A stretch of 64,000 bases of DNA from NCBI GenBank assembly GCA_947085405.1, contig CAMTWO010000024.1, forward strand, positions 16,052 to 80,051, written 5' to 3'. Below the pieces are notes generated by a model. That model was not told the origin of the DNA. It was given only the letters and a program-made list of their open reading frames with translations, and searched no databases. Source of the stretch: JASEGV01 sp947085405 (GTDB lineage Bacteria; Bacteroidota; Ignavibacteria; UBA10030; BY39). Numbering within the stretch: position 1 is the first letter of the stretch; each line of letters starts with the position of its first letter. The position numbers and the translations under genes are program-made. Positions 1 to 8,383 of this stretch are shown here, in pieces.

Positions 1-2
1 AT

Positions 3-902
3 TTTGTTGGTGAGGACGAGATTTACCGAATACCTAATTATTTAAGAAATAGGATATCTGGATTGTTATTTAGTTCTGAAACTTTTGGCACTTACGTAAG
101 TCATGAACAAGGCGTAATTTTTAATATAAGTATTGTGACAAAGAAAGATGAATACAAATCATTTCTTGAAACGCCTGGAGTTCATGTTGTTTATAGCGGT
201 CATGCGCGGTATGGTAGAGGACCTTGTTTTGGAGATGACCATGGACCAGGAGAAGATTGGGAAAATGGTACAGATCCTATGAGAACTGGATTATACAGAA
301 TAGGTTATCCTTACATTGCAATTTCATTAGAAGATATTCCTCATCATCAGTACACTGCAAATGTGATTCCGGCGTCTGAGGTAATATCGAAGAATGAATG
401 TCATCCCGATCTTAAACGAGCGTATTCGCGTTTGCGAACTTACAGTATTAATAACTTAGATCCAAGTGGTGTACTTATTAACCATGTAGCAGGTTCATTT
501 AGCCCAGAAGATAGAATATGGGCAATTAAAGGATCTGTAGGCGGTCACCGTGGGACTCATCTTGTCCTTCGTGCCGGCTGGGAAAACACAGTTAGTTCAC
601 CAATGGACCTTGGTGCTACAAATATTCAGTGTCGTGTATTTTGTCATTTTGGGTGTAGTACATTCAAACATAATTATCGAATATTACGATTCGAAAAATA
701 TTGGAGAAGAACTGACACAGATCGGTTTGCGTTTTGGACAACTGCTCCTTCATACTTCATTGCGACTCGGTTTTGGCTTGTTAGGATATTGACCTATCCT
801 AAATATAATGCTTTCGAATCATGGAAGCCTAGTTTAGATTATGCTGTTAAACGCACAAATCAGGATTTGAGAAGTATAGGACATACATATCGAATAATAT
901 AA
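3..902 (+). CDS. Caspase-like (His/Cys dyad) protein, C-terminal part
   Basis: The reading frame is open to the left edge, so the N-terminus lies outside the window; the TTG at 63 is not needed as a start. Counting from that TTG, a strand-like segment ends in YSGHARYG (His47) and a second one in VFCHFGCST (Cys194/Cys198). This matches the order and spacing of the SGH and C-[HF]xG motifs of the caspase/gingipain-like clan CD peptidase fold. The last ~80 residues are rich in aromatic and basic residues and contain no membrane segment. What is seen is the His...Cys pattern; the peptidase assignment is inference, and a non-catalytic member is possible. It precedes a lipoprotein gene by about 50 bp, in the same direction. 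Confidence 0.55.
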   Translation, partial: FVGEDEIYRIPNYLRNRISGLLFSSETFGTYVSHEQGVIFNISIVTKKDEYKSFLETPGVHVVYSGHARYGRGPCFGDDHGPGEDWENGTDPMRTGLYRIGYPYIAISLEDIPHHQYTANVIPASEVISKNECHPDLKRAYSRLRTYSINNLDPSGVLINHVAGSFSPEDRIWAIKGSVGGHRGTHLVLRAGWENTVSSPMDLGATNIQCRVFCHFGCSTFKHNYRILRFEKYWRRTDTDRFAFWTTAPSYFIATRFWLVRILTYPKYNAFESWKPSLDYAVKRTNQDLRSIGHTYRII

Positions 903-954
903 TGTTAAATTATGTAAAAACATTTTTTAAAAATGGTAAGTTTGGAGCGTGTTT

Positions 955-1626
955 ATGATAACTTCTAAAATTTCTAAAAATTACAATTTTTTATTTTCTA
1001 CGATTTTAATGCTACTTATTCTTAGTGGATGCGAACAAAATATTGAAAGGAGAAAAAATATGACTAAAGATCAAGTAATTGAAAGATTAAAACAAATAGA
1101 TGAGAAACAATATGCAATAATAGATTTCCTTGCAGATTCATTATTGAATGATATAAGAGAGAAAGTTACCGCAGTTTCATCCTGCTGGCTTGATCCAGAT
1201 AAGAACCTATCTTCTAATGCTGCAATGTTAATTAGTCAACTAGACGAAATTGCAATCATTCCGTTAATGAACACCAGTGTTCCCGAAAGCATCACAAAAA
1301 GAGTCTGGCTAATTCACACTATAACAGAAGCTGAGTTGGAATTGCGGGAAAAACTAATTGCTTATCTCGACAAGATGTTAGAAGATAAGTCGTCAGTTCT
1401 GATTCCAGAGCCCATCGGAAGAGAAGAAGAGTTACCCAAGCCACGGCGTGTTTGTGACGAAGCTTATATGCAAATGAGGCGATTATTAAATACATCAGAA
1501 AAAGTTGAAGAATATTACCTTAATGTGGATGCTTACTTAGATTTAACAGATGATGAAAAAGATAAAGAGATTTCAAAAGTGAAAAAAGCACGAGTATGGA
1601 AGAAATTTATCGAAGATTTCGATTAA
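955..1626 (+). CDS. Lipoprotein of unknown function
   Basis: The protein has 223 residues. A basic N-terminus and hydrophobic stretch are followed by the lipobox LILSGC (Cys26), so it should be lipid-anchored. The mature part is highly charged and predicted helical, with no family I recognise. The ATG at 955 is preferred over an in-frame GTG at 949, because the TTGGAG ribosome-binding site at 942-947 is 7 bases from the ATG but only one base from the GTG. It sits between a caspase-like gene and a putative zinc-binding protein, all on the same strand, so the three may be co-transcribed. Confidence 0.7.
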   Translation: MITSKISKNYNFLFSTILMLLILSGCEQNIERRKNMTKDQVIERLKQIDEKQYAIIDFLADSLLNDIREKVTAVSSCWLDPDKNLSSNAAMLISQLDEIAIIPLMNTSVPESITKRVWLIHTITEAELELREKLIAYLDKMLEDKSSVLIPEPIGREEELPKPRRVCDEAYMQMRRLLNTSEKVEEYYLNVDAYLDLTDDEKDKEISKVKKARVWKKFIEDFD

Positions 1627-1659
1627 ACATGGTCTAAAAAATTTCTATTATTAATATTT

Positions 1660-2088
1660 ATGCAAGTACATTTCAGCGGACATATAACAGCTCCCTCGCC
1701 CCAGAAGGTAAGTGAAAGTGACCTTATGGCTTTAATGCCTAATGAACGCAGGGGTTGTTTCGTTTATTCAGTGAGAGTTGAATTTCCGGAAAATAATTTG
1801 GCTGTCATGTTTACACCCTCAATTTTTATAAACAAATCCCTCAGCAATAATGAAGCGAGCGAAGTAGAAACACATGAAAGACGGCATTTTGAGGATTTCC
1901 GCCGTCTTGCAAGAGAATTGAAGGCAGATATAGAAGATGCAATAGAGGCAGGTAAAGATCCTGAAATCCGTACCCGTTTAGAGTGGTTCGACTATGATAA
2001 TTGTATCGCGAGACAGAGTAGGCACAATGAAGAGGGTATTACTGATATTTTACCCTGTATACAACCCTTTTCCTCGAGACCTATTTAG
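1660..2088 (+). CDS. Small putative zinc metallopeptidase with HExxHxxD motif
   Basis: This 142-residue protein contains THERRHFED at 71-79, an HExxH zinc signature followed by Asp79, giving the HExxHxxD arrangement seen in DUF922-type and aspzincin-like proteins. The C-terminal third holds a second His/Cys cluster (C114, H121). No signal peptide is visible from the ATG at 1660 and no clear Shine-Dalgarno precedes it, so the true N-terminus could differ. What is seen is the motif; peptidase activity is inference. It follows the lipoprotein gene by 33 bp. Confidence 0.6.
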   Translation: MQVHFSGHITAPSPQKVSESDLMALMPNERRGCFVYSVRVEFPENNLAVMFTPSIFINKSLSNNEASEVETHERRHFEDFRRLARELKADIEDAIEAGKDPEIRTRLEWFDYDNCIARQSRHNEEGITDILPCIQPFSSRPI

Positions 2089-2169
2089 TTTAAATTTTAT
2101 TTGATAATACCATAAAAAATGTTAAATTATAACGTAACTGTTCAATAAATATTAGAAAGAAATTAAATC

Positions 2170-4686
2170 TTGGATATATTGGTAGTTATTTTAATATTGG
2201 GAATTTTAACCGGTATTCTTGCTGGGGTATATTTTTTTAAACGTCGAAAAGTTACGGTTAAACTTTCTACCGACGAATTTAATCTATTAACGAGAAAATA
2301 TTTTGACAGGTATGAATTACGCTCTTTTCTTGTGCGCGGCGACTTTAATACGACATACGAGGCATTCGACACCGAAAAAAATAAAACAGTATTGATTCGC
2401 GTACTTCATAAAAAACTCATCTATAACGACAACGTTGCACAGCAATTTCAGTTTAAAGCTGAAATGTTAAAATATCTAGCGGAACGTTTCCCCGGAAAAC
2501 TATTCCTACAAAATATTCGCTTCGGTACCACATACGTTGACGATGAACCGCGTCCATTCATAGTAACTGATTTGATACACGGCGTTTCATTAGCTGAAGT
2601 GCTCGATAAACAAAACCGCCTTTCCCCCAACGACGCAATAAAAATAATCAACCAAATTGGAAAAGCTATTTCGGCTGCTCATAGCCAGAGAATCTGGATT
2701 CGCGATTTAGCGCCCGGAAACATTATCTTAAGTTTAGATGACGGCGGGAATTTAGTTGTCACGCTCGCTAACATCGGAGTCCCATTTAAAAATCTTCCTT
2801 CCGACGAAGCCGTACAATTCAAGCAAGGTTACTATTCTCCCGAGGACAAACGCGGAGAATCAGTTAACGAACAATCCGACGTTTATGCACTAGCTGCTTT
2901 GATGTTTAAAATGTTAGAAGGATACGACCTCTCGTTCCGCAACGAAGGTGAGCCGTGGTCGGGAATTACCTCCGTGCTCGAAAATGCGTTAATGAACGAC
3001 CCGCACAAACGCCCGTCTTCAGTTGAGAACTTTTTGAAAACAACAAATTCTATTCTCACTTTTAAATCGAATGTTAAGGATATGCGATGGAGTGTTGTGA
3101 TTCCACAAATTTTAAAAGGACATACAACAGTAAAGGTAAAATCGTCAGGACAAGAAACTATTGCACGAAAAGCCCCCGGGCGAGGTGTTGGTATTCCGAT
3201 GTCCAAACAGACAAAAGAAAAAGTTTCTCATTCTTTACTAACCGGATTAGCAACGGCAATTATTTTTTGGTTTGGTAAAAAAATTGAATCTGTGCTTTCG
3301 AGTCCCAAAAAAGCAATAAGAGTAGCTACAATTAGTATAGTAGCATTAGCAGTTGGATTGTGGTATTTTGTTTTTTCTCCCGATAAAACTACAATTTCAG
3401 TTTTTACCGAACCGCCGGGAGCCGTTGTTACGGTAAACGATGCACCAAGTGGAAAAAACACACCTCTTGAAAACTTCACTGTCGATGTTGGTAAATTATC
3501 AATAAAAGTTCACAAAAAAGATTTCTTCGCAGCCGAAACTTCTATCGTTACCAGCGAAGGACAGCATACAGAGTTGAATTTTAACCTAAAACCATCCGGG
3601 ACATTATCGATTTCTGTAATGCCTCCCGACGCGATTGTAGTAGTAAATAAAGATACGATTCCACCTTTCCAACTTGGGAGTGTTGAACGGTCGGTTGGTA
3701 AGCATCGGATTACTGTGTTGCATTCCGTTTACGGCGAGAAGTCCGAAGATGTAGATTTAAAACAGGGAGAAAATAAAAATCTTCGATATAATCTCGCACC
3801 CACAGGTGGGGCTGCTCTGGTGGAAAGGTTGATAATTAATTCTGAACCTTCAGGAGCTTCGGTATTTATCGGCGAAATGGAGATCGGAAAAACTCCATAC
3901 AGAGATAGTCTTATTCAACCGGGTTATCACAAAATTAAAATCGTTGTCGGACCTGACTTTGAAGATTACGAACAGGTCGTTAGAATTATTGGAAATAAAC
4001 CTGTAACAATCGAAGCTAAATTATCCCCCGCCGGATTTATTAATATATCTTCACAACCGGGCGGTGTTCCGGTATTTATGGACGGAAAAGAGATTGGAGT
4101 TACACCGGTAACAAACCAGAAGGTTGCATCGGGCAGACATAGATTTAAAATGCAAAAGGATGGATTTAAAGATTTCGACACGACAGTAAACATATCGCAA
4201 AAACAATCTTACACTATAAGTAAAAATTTAGTCCCGATGATCGGTAAGCTGAAACTGCGTGCAAAACCTTACGGCTCAATTTATATAGACGACCAACTGA
4301 AAAAATCGGATACTGATACTCCGTTTAATATTGAAGTTCCATCCGGAACGCGTAAAATAAAAATTACACACCCGAAATACGGAACTTGGGAAAAATCAGT
4401 AAATATTAAAACTGAAGAATCGCTCGAAATTTTAGTCGATTTTGATAAAATCTATACTCTAACGATTACTGCTTTTGACGATGCCGGAAGCCCACTCCGT
4501 GCCGAAATATTTGTAGATGATAAATCGGAGGGTAAACAAACGCCATCGCAAATTAAAGTTCGGAGCGGATTGCATAAAATTGAAGTCCGTTTGGATGGTT
4601 ACACGCTATTAGATGGGGCGAAAACTATTAACTTTGAAAAGGATTTTGATCAGCCATTAAAATTCACACTCAAAAAAGGAAAATAG
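2170..4686 (+). CDS. Membrane pseudokinase with C-terminal PEGA repeats
   Basis: The 838-residue protein starts at a TTG placed about 9 bases after AGAAAG. A membrane segment (4-23) is followed by a basic stop, a Ser/Thr-kinase-like domain (about 48-290), a second membrane segment (about 384-402) and roughly six PEGA-type repeats of about 70 residues to the end. The topology therefore suggests a cytoplasmic kinase fold and a periplasmic PEGA region. Key catalytic residues are altered: the VAIK lysine is Arg77, the catalytic loop reads IRDLAPGN (Asp179 kept, Lys replaced by Ala181), and DFG is NIG (201-203). PEGA repeats are thought to bind surface-layer or envelope material. It probably acts as a signalling scaffold rather than an active kinase. 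It heads a block of envelope genes. Confidence 0.85.
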   Translation: MDILVVILILGILTGILAGVYFFKRRKVTVKLSTDEFNLLTRKYFDRYELRSFLVRGDFNTTYEAFDTEKNKTVLIRVLHKKLIYNDNVAQQFQFKAEMLKYLAERFPGKLFLQNIRFGTTYVDDEPRPFIVTDLIHGVSLAEVLDKQNRLSPNDAIKIINQIGKAISAAHSQRIWIRDLAPGNIILSLDDGGNLVVTLANIGVPFKNLPSDEAVQFKQGYYSPEDKRGESVNEQSDVYALAALMFKMLEGYDLSFRNEGEPWSGITSVLENALMNDPHKRPSSVENFLKTTNSILTFKSNVKDMRWSVVIPQILKGHTTVKVKSSGQETIARKAPGRGVGIPMSKQTKEKVSHSLLTGLATAIIFWFGKKIESVLSSPKKAIRVATISIVALAVGLWYFVFSPDKTTISVFTEPPGAVVTVNDAPSGKNTPLENFTVDVGKLSIKVHKKDFFAAETSIVTSEGQHTELNFNLKPSGTLSISVMPPDAIVVVNKDTIPPFQLGSVERSVGKHRITVLHSVYGEKSEDVDLKQGENKNLRYNLAPTGGAALVERLIINSEPSGASVFIGEMEIGKTPYRDSLIQPGYHKIKIVVGPDFEDYEQVVRIIGNKPVTIEAKLSPAGFINISSQPGGVPVFMDGKEIGVTPVTNQKVASGRHRFKMQKDGFKDFDTTVNISQKQSYTISKNLVPMIGKLKLRAKPYGSIYIDDQLKKSDTDTPFNIEVPSGTRKIKITHPKYGTWEKSVNIKTEESLEILVDFDKIYTLTITAFDDAGSPLRAEIFVDDKSEGKQTPSQIKVRSGLHKIEVRLDGYTLLDGAKTINFEKDFDQPLKFTLKKGK

Positions 4687-4725
4687 ATAAATTAAAGAAA
4701 CCGCTGAAAAATCTTTCTACCTTTT

Positions 4726-4780
4726 AACCGTTTCATTTATCCGCCTCTCCGAAGGAGTCCATTGGACTGGCGGGACGGTT
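4726..4780. repeat. GC-rich palindromic repeat
   Basis: This is a nested inverted repeat in the AT-rich 167-bp gap. The outer arms are AACCGT/ACGGTT, the middle arms CCGCC (4741-4745) and GGCGG (4769-4773), and the inner hairpin is AGTCC-ATT-GGACT (4756-4768). Base composition contrasts sharply with the surroundings. It may act as a transcript end for the pseudokinase gene, but no U-tract follows. It resembles the other GC-rich palindromes near 10.3, 13.2, 23.4 and 57.2 kb. Confidence 0.6.
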
Positions 4781-4853
4781 TATAAACAATTTTTCAGAAG
4801 TGTTTAATATAAAAAGATGAAGCTAATTCACAAAAACCAAAATTGGAGGATGT

Positions 4854-5417
4854 ATGATAGGTAAGTTGTTGTACAAGTATCGAAATGTTGCTGCCGTAAT
4901 AATTGGAGTTATTATATTTGGGTTTTTCCTGCCCACTCTCGCTCCTATTATGGCACAAACGCAGAATGTCTGCGATGAAAAAATAAAGCAAGCCGAACAA
5001 AAGTTCTACGATGGACTGTTCGACGATGCGATAGCGCTTTTAAACAATTGTTTAAAAGAGAGCAGCGTTACTAAGCAAGAACGAGCACGAGCTCACGAAT
5101 TGCTTGCAAAAGTATATCTTGGAAAAGACTATCAGGAACAAGCTGAAAATGCTATAAGAAAGCTATTAGAGTTGGTTCCCACCTATGCACCTAACCCTGA
5201 TAAAGATACACCGACTTATGTAGCTTTAGTAGAAAAAATCAGAAGTCAACAGCCAGAAGAACCTCAAGCTACTGATGAACAAAAAAATGATAAAGCGTGG
5301 TACGAGAATACCTGGGTTATAGTAGGTGCCGGTGTTGCTGTGGTTGGGGCTGTAGTTGCAGTACTTCTGCTGACAAAAGAGGAGAAGAAACAGCCACCAA
5401 CCGTATATCCGGATTAA
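4854..5417 (+). CDS. TPR-like envelope protein with C-terminal membrane anchor (paralog 1)
   Basis: This 187-residue protein has an N-terminal hydrophobic segment ending near PIMAQ, a likely signal peptide. A helical TPR-like region follows (about 42-120, with FYDGLFDDAI and HELLAKVYLGKDY), then an acidic linker and a C-terminal membrane helix (about 153-173) with a basic tail. The start ATG follows TTGGAGG at a good distance. A close paralog lies at 6857-7432, with identical blocks in the TPR region, separated by a lipoprotein gene. The role is unknown; the architecture fits a periplasmic adaptor tethered to the inner membrane. Confidence 0.75.
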   Translation: MIGKLLYKYRNVAAVIIGVIIFGFFLPTLAPIMAQTQNVCDEKIKQAEQKFYDGLFDDAIALLNNCLKESSVTKQERARAHELLAKVYLGKDYQEQAENAIRKLLELVPTYAPNPDKDTPTYVALVEKIRSQQPEEPQATDEQKNDKAWYENTWVIVGAGVAVVGAVVAVLLLTKEEKKQPPTVYPD

Positions 5418-5501
5418 AATATTCTGATTTTATTTGAAAGAAAAAAAAGTTAGTATGGAAATTAATTATCAATATGAAAACATTATATGTGGAGAATACT
5501 T

Positions 5502-6770
5502 ATGAAAAATATATTTATTATTATAATTGCAACTTTGTTGCTTGGTCTTATGTTTTTTGGATGCAAAAAAGATGAAGGAGCTCTCGGACCGATCACGGTA
5601 AGTGGTTTTGTCAAAGATTTTTTTGGATTACCAGTGAGCGGAGCTGCTGTAATCATTCCTGGGAAGTCTGCTGTAACTACTAGCGCCGCCGGAACTTTCT
5701 CAATTCCAAACGTTACTGTTCCGTACGATATATCTGTGGTAATAAGTGCGGGAAACGTTGCGATGATATATCAGGGCTTGAATCGCCCCGACCCCAAACT
5801 TCTCTATCTTTCTTTCCCGTCTATATCGAGAAATGCAACAATCACCGGTACAGCACCCGCCGCGTCTGGAAAAACGACTAAAATTTATTTTGTAAGTGGC
5901 GCTAATTTTTCCTCGGTTACTGCCGACCCAACAACTGGAGCTTACTCCTTTAATGCCTATTGGTATGATACTTCCAATACCGCAAATGGAAAACTATACT
6001 TATTAAGGTATTCTACTGACATTGCGGGGACTCCAACCATCTTCGACGGATATGCTTCAAAATCGCTTACAGTTCAAAACGGTGCAAGCTATACAAATCA
6101 AAATTTCTCAACTGCTGACGTTATTGACCCACCAGATGTAACGATCACTGGCGTTGTAAATACTCCAGCAGGTTATTCGCTTTCAAATCGGCGTCTGTAC
6201 ATTATATTCGATAATGCCAAAATTAGTTTAAGGAGTGAGCTTACCCCAATCGTCTCGAATAATTTTACATTTGCTGTTCCCAATATATCGGGTGTTCAAT
6301 TCGGAATCCGGGCAGATGCGTCGATGAGCAGCACACCCAACACGGTAGGTACTTCTTTCACTAAATTAGGAATAAACGCCGGGTCAACGAACGTAAATGT
6401 TACGTTGGAGTCCTCGCCACGGTTGGCACTACCTCCTCATAATGCTGCAAATATAGATTATAATTCAGAGTTTACATGGAGTCAAGGTACGGGCGACGGT
6501 GTAAATCTTGTTCAAATTTATTCTTCAGCTACTAACAGCCCCAGATATTATATCTTCACAAGGGCGTCGAATTTAAAAATACCCGATTTTTCGGTACACG
6601 GATTAGGGTTACCAGCAAATACGTCTTATTCTTGGAGAGTTTATCGGTACTTACCAATTCCTTCTACTGATTATGCCGCATCAAATACATTTGTAAAGTG
6701 GTTGCGAGAAATGACTTCCGATTTAGGTTATACATATTCCGAAACATTTAATTTTACAACTAAGCCATAA
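5502..6770 (+). CDS. Lipoprotein with carboxypeptidase-regulatory-like domain
   Basis: The start is placed at the ATG at 5502 rather than the in-frame ATG at 5487, because GGAG at 5491-5494 lies 7 bases before it and the protein then begins as a regular lipoprotein (lipobox ending at Cys21, followed by KKDEG). The mature N-terminus (about 30-100) looks like a carboxypeptidase-regulatory-like beta-sandwich, with VSGFVKD and SAAGTFSI. The rest (422 residues in total) is Ser/Thr/Asn-rich beta structure. No sorting domain is present, so surface exposure would depend on lipoprotein export. It lies between two TPR-like paralogs. Confidence 0.75.
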   Translation: MKNIFIIIIATLLLGLMFFGCKKDEGALGPITVSGFVKDFFGLPVSGAAVIIPGKSAVTTSAAGTFSIPNVTVPYDISVVISAGNVAMIYQGLNRPDPKLLYLSFPSISRNATITGTAPAASGKTTKIYFVSGANFSSVTADPTTGAYSFNAYWYDTSNTANGKLYLLRYSTDIAGTPTIFDGYASKSLTVQNGASYTNQNFSTADVIDPPDVTITGVVNTPAGYSLSNRRLYIIFDNAKISLRSELTPIVSNNFTFAVPNISGVQFGIRADASMSSTPNTVGTSFTKLGINAGSTNVNVTLESSPRLALPPHNAANIDYNSEFTWSQGTGDGVNLVQIYSSATNSPRYYIFTRASNLKIPDFSVHGLGLPANTSYSWRVYRYLPIPSTDYAASNTFVKWLREMTSDLGYTYSETFNFTTKP

Positions 6771-6856
6771 AATATTAATTTTATAAATAAACAAATCTAT
6801 GGATAGATTAGAGGTAAACAATTAACTAATTAATAAAAACATTTGGAGGACGAATT

Positions 6857-7432
6857 ATGTTTAAACGATTTCTTTTTAATCGTGGCGGTCCATTAGTAAT
6901 TATTATTTGGACAATAATTATCGCTCTGTTGTTTCAACCCCTTACCGGAGCTTATGCTCAGGTAAAGGGAGTATGTGAGGAGAGGTTGAAAGAAGCAGAG
7001 AAAAAATTTTATGACGGTCTTTTTGACGACGCAATAACCTTGCTGAATCAATGTCTTAAAGAACCAAATCTTGCTCAACAGGAGAGGGCAAAAACACACG
7101 AGCTTTTAGCTAAAGTTTACTTAGGTAAAGATTATCTTGACCAGGCGGAGAATGCACTTAAAAAATTACTTGAGTTAGTTCCCACTTATACAGCTAATCC
7201 AGAAAGGGATACGCCAACATTTGTTGCCTTAGTCGATAAAGTAAAAGCTGAGCAACCTAAAGAACCTGAACCCGCAGAGAAAAAAGAAGAACCAGGCGCT
7301 TGGTACACAAACACATGGGTGTTGGTTGGTACCGGCGTAGCAGTTGCCGGTGGAGTTGCTCTGTTACTTCTTTCCGGTAAAAAAGAAGCAGAGACAGTAA
7401 ATCCACTTCCTGCTCCACCAGGTTTGCCCTGA
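6857..7432 (+). CDS. TPR-like envelope protein with C-terminal membrane anchor (paralog 2)
   Basis: This 191-residue protein is clearly homologous to the 4854-5417 product. It has an N-terminal hydrophobic export segment ending near AYAQ, a TPR-like core with FYDGLFDDAI and HELLAKVYLGKDY, an acidic Pro/Glu linker and a C-terminal membrane helix (about 153-172). TTGGAGG precedes the ATG. Two such copies around a lipoprotein gene suggest a tandem duplication with later divergence. The function is unknown. Confidence 0.75.
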   Translation: MFKRFLFNRGGPLVIIIWTIIIALLFQPLTGAYAQVKGVCEERLKEAEKKFYDGLFDDAITLLNQCLKEPNLAQQERAKTHELLAKVYLGKDYLDQAENALKKLLELVPTYTANPERDTPTFVALVDKVKAEQPKEPEPAEKKEEPGAWYTNTWVLVGTGVAVAGGVALLLLSGKKEAETVNPLPAPPGLP

Positions 7433-7488
7433 ACTATTTTAAAATATTAAACATGAAATATAAATTAATTTAAAGGAGAAAATTGGTC

Positions 7489-8286
7489 ATGAAAACATTT
7501 ACTATTATTGTCTTAAGCCTAACCTTAATCACAATTTCTTTCGCACAAGTACCGCAACTTGTTAATTACCAAGGTAAACTTGATTCTGCTGGTGTGCCTT
7601 TAAGCGGGACAAGAAATCTAACTTTTAAAATTTATGATGCCGCGACCGCCGGTTCTACACTCTGGACCGAGTTGCAGGCAAATGTAGCAATTGCAAACGG
7701 AATATTTAATGTGCTATTAGGAAGTGTTACACCCTTTACTGGGGGTGTCTTCGGTGGAACAGGTGAGCGTTATTTAGGAGTTACGGTAGGGACAGGAACT
7801 GAAATGGCACCTCGATATCGCATTACCAGTACAGCATTTTCAATTCGCGCCGCGAGTGCAGATTATGTATTATTTCAAAAGAATCCTATTTTAACCAGTC
7901 AAGCTACAACTCCATCGATCCTTTCTCTAACTACAACAGCTCAAACAGCAAGGACTTTGGCATTTACTGCACCGATGGCTGGGAAGATATTAGTAACAGC
8001 AAGCGGATTTTTAGAGATGGTTCTTTCGGTTAGCACTCCAACTTATGCAACTGTAAACCTTACAAACATTTCTACACCAACAGCTGTTTATGGGGATGGT
8101 ATCATTGTATTACGTACTCCAAACACACTACCTGCTGGTTCTTATTTTACTATTCCTTGGTCAGTAACTCGTGTATTCACTGTTACAGGAAGCGGGTCAG
8201 TATATGTACACGGTAAAATTGAATCTAGCTCTAATTCTGGAAGTTTATACGTATCAAGTATGTCTGTTCTATTTGTTCCAGATTGA
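7489..8286 (+). CDS. Secreted beta-rich protein, unknown function
   Basis: The ATG at 7489 is preferred (AAGGAG ends 10 bases upstream); an in-frame TTG at 7483 is the alternative. A signal peptide (about 1-20, ending SFAQ) is followed by a domain beginning PQLVNYQGKL and continuing with LTFKIYD and RYLGVTVGTG. This domain is common at the N-terminus of secreted proteins in Bacteroidota and Ignavibacteria and is often found on adhesin- or fibre-like proteins. The C-terminal half (about 115-265) is Thr/Ser-rich beta structure. No T9SS sorting motif is present. Confidence 0.7.
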   Translation: MKTFTIIVLSLTLITISFAQVPQLVNYQGKLDSAGVPLSGTRNLTFKIYDAATAGSTLWTELQANVAIANGIFNVLLGSVTPFTGGVFGGTGERYLGVTVGTGTEMAPRYRITSTAFSIRAASADYVLFQKNPILTSQATTPSILSLTTTAQTARTLAFTAPMAGKILVTASGFLEMVLSVSTPTYATVNLTNISTPTAVYGDGIIVLRTPNTLPAGSYFTIPWSVTRVFTVTGSGSVYVHGKIESSSNSGSLYVSSMSVLFVPD

Positions 8287-8383
8287 TATTTTTTAATGAC
8301 TCACTAATATTCAATAAATACAAGAATAACTATATGAATGATCTTGAAATTAATAATATAAAAATAGATTGGAGGGTGATATT

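Noticed and set aside
550..792. An 80-codon plus-strand frame with hydrophobic residues
   Set aside because: It lies wholly inside the caspase-like gene in another frame.
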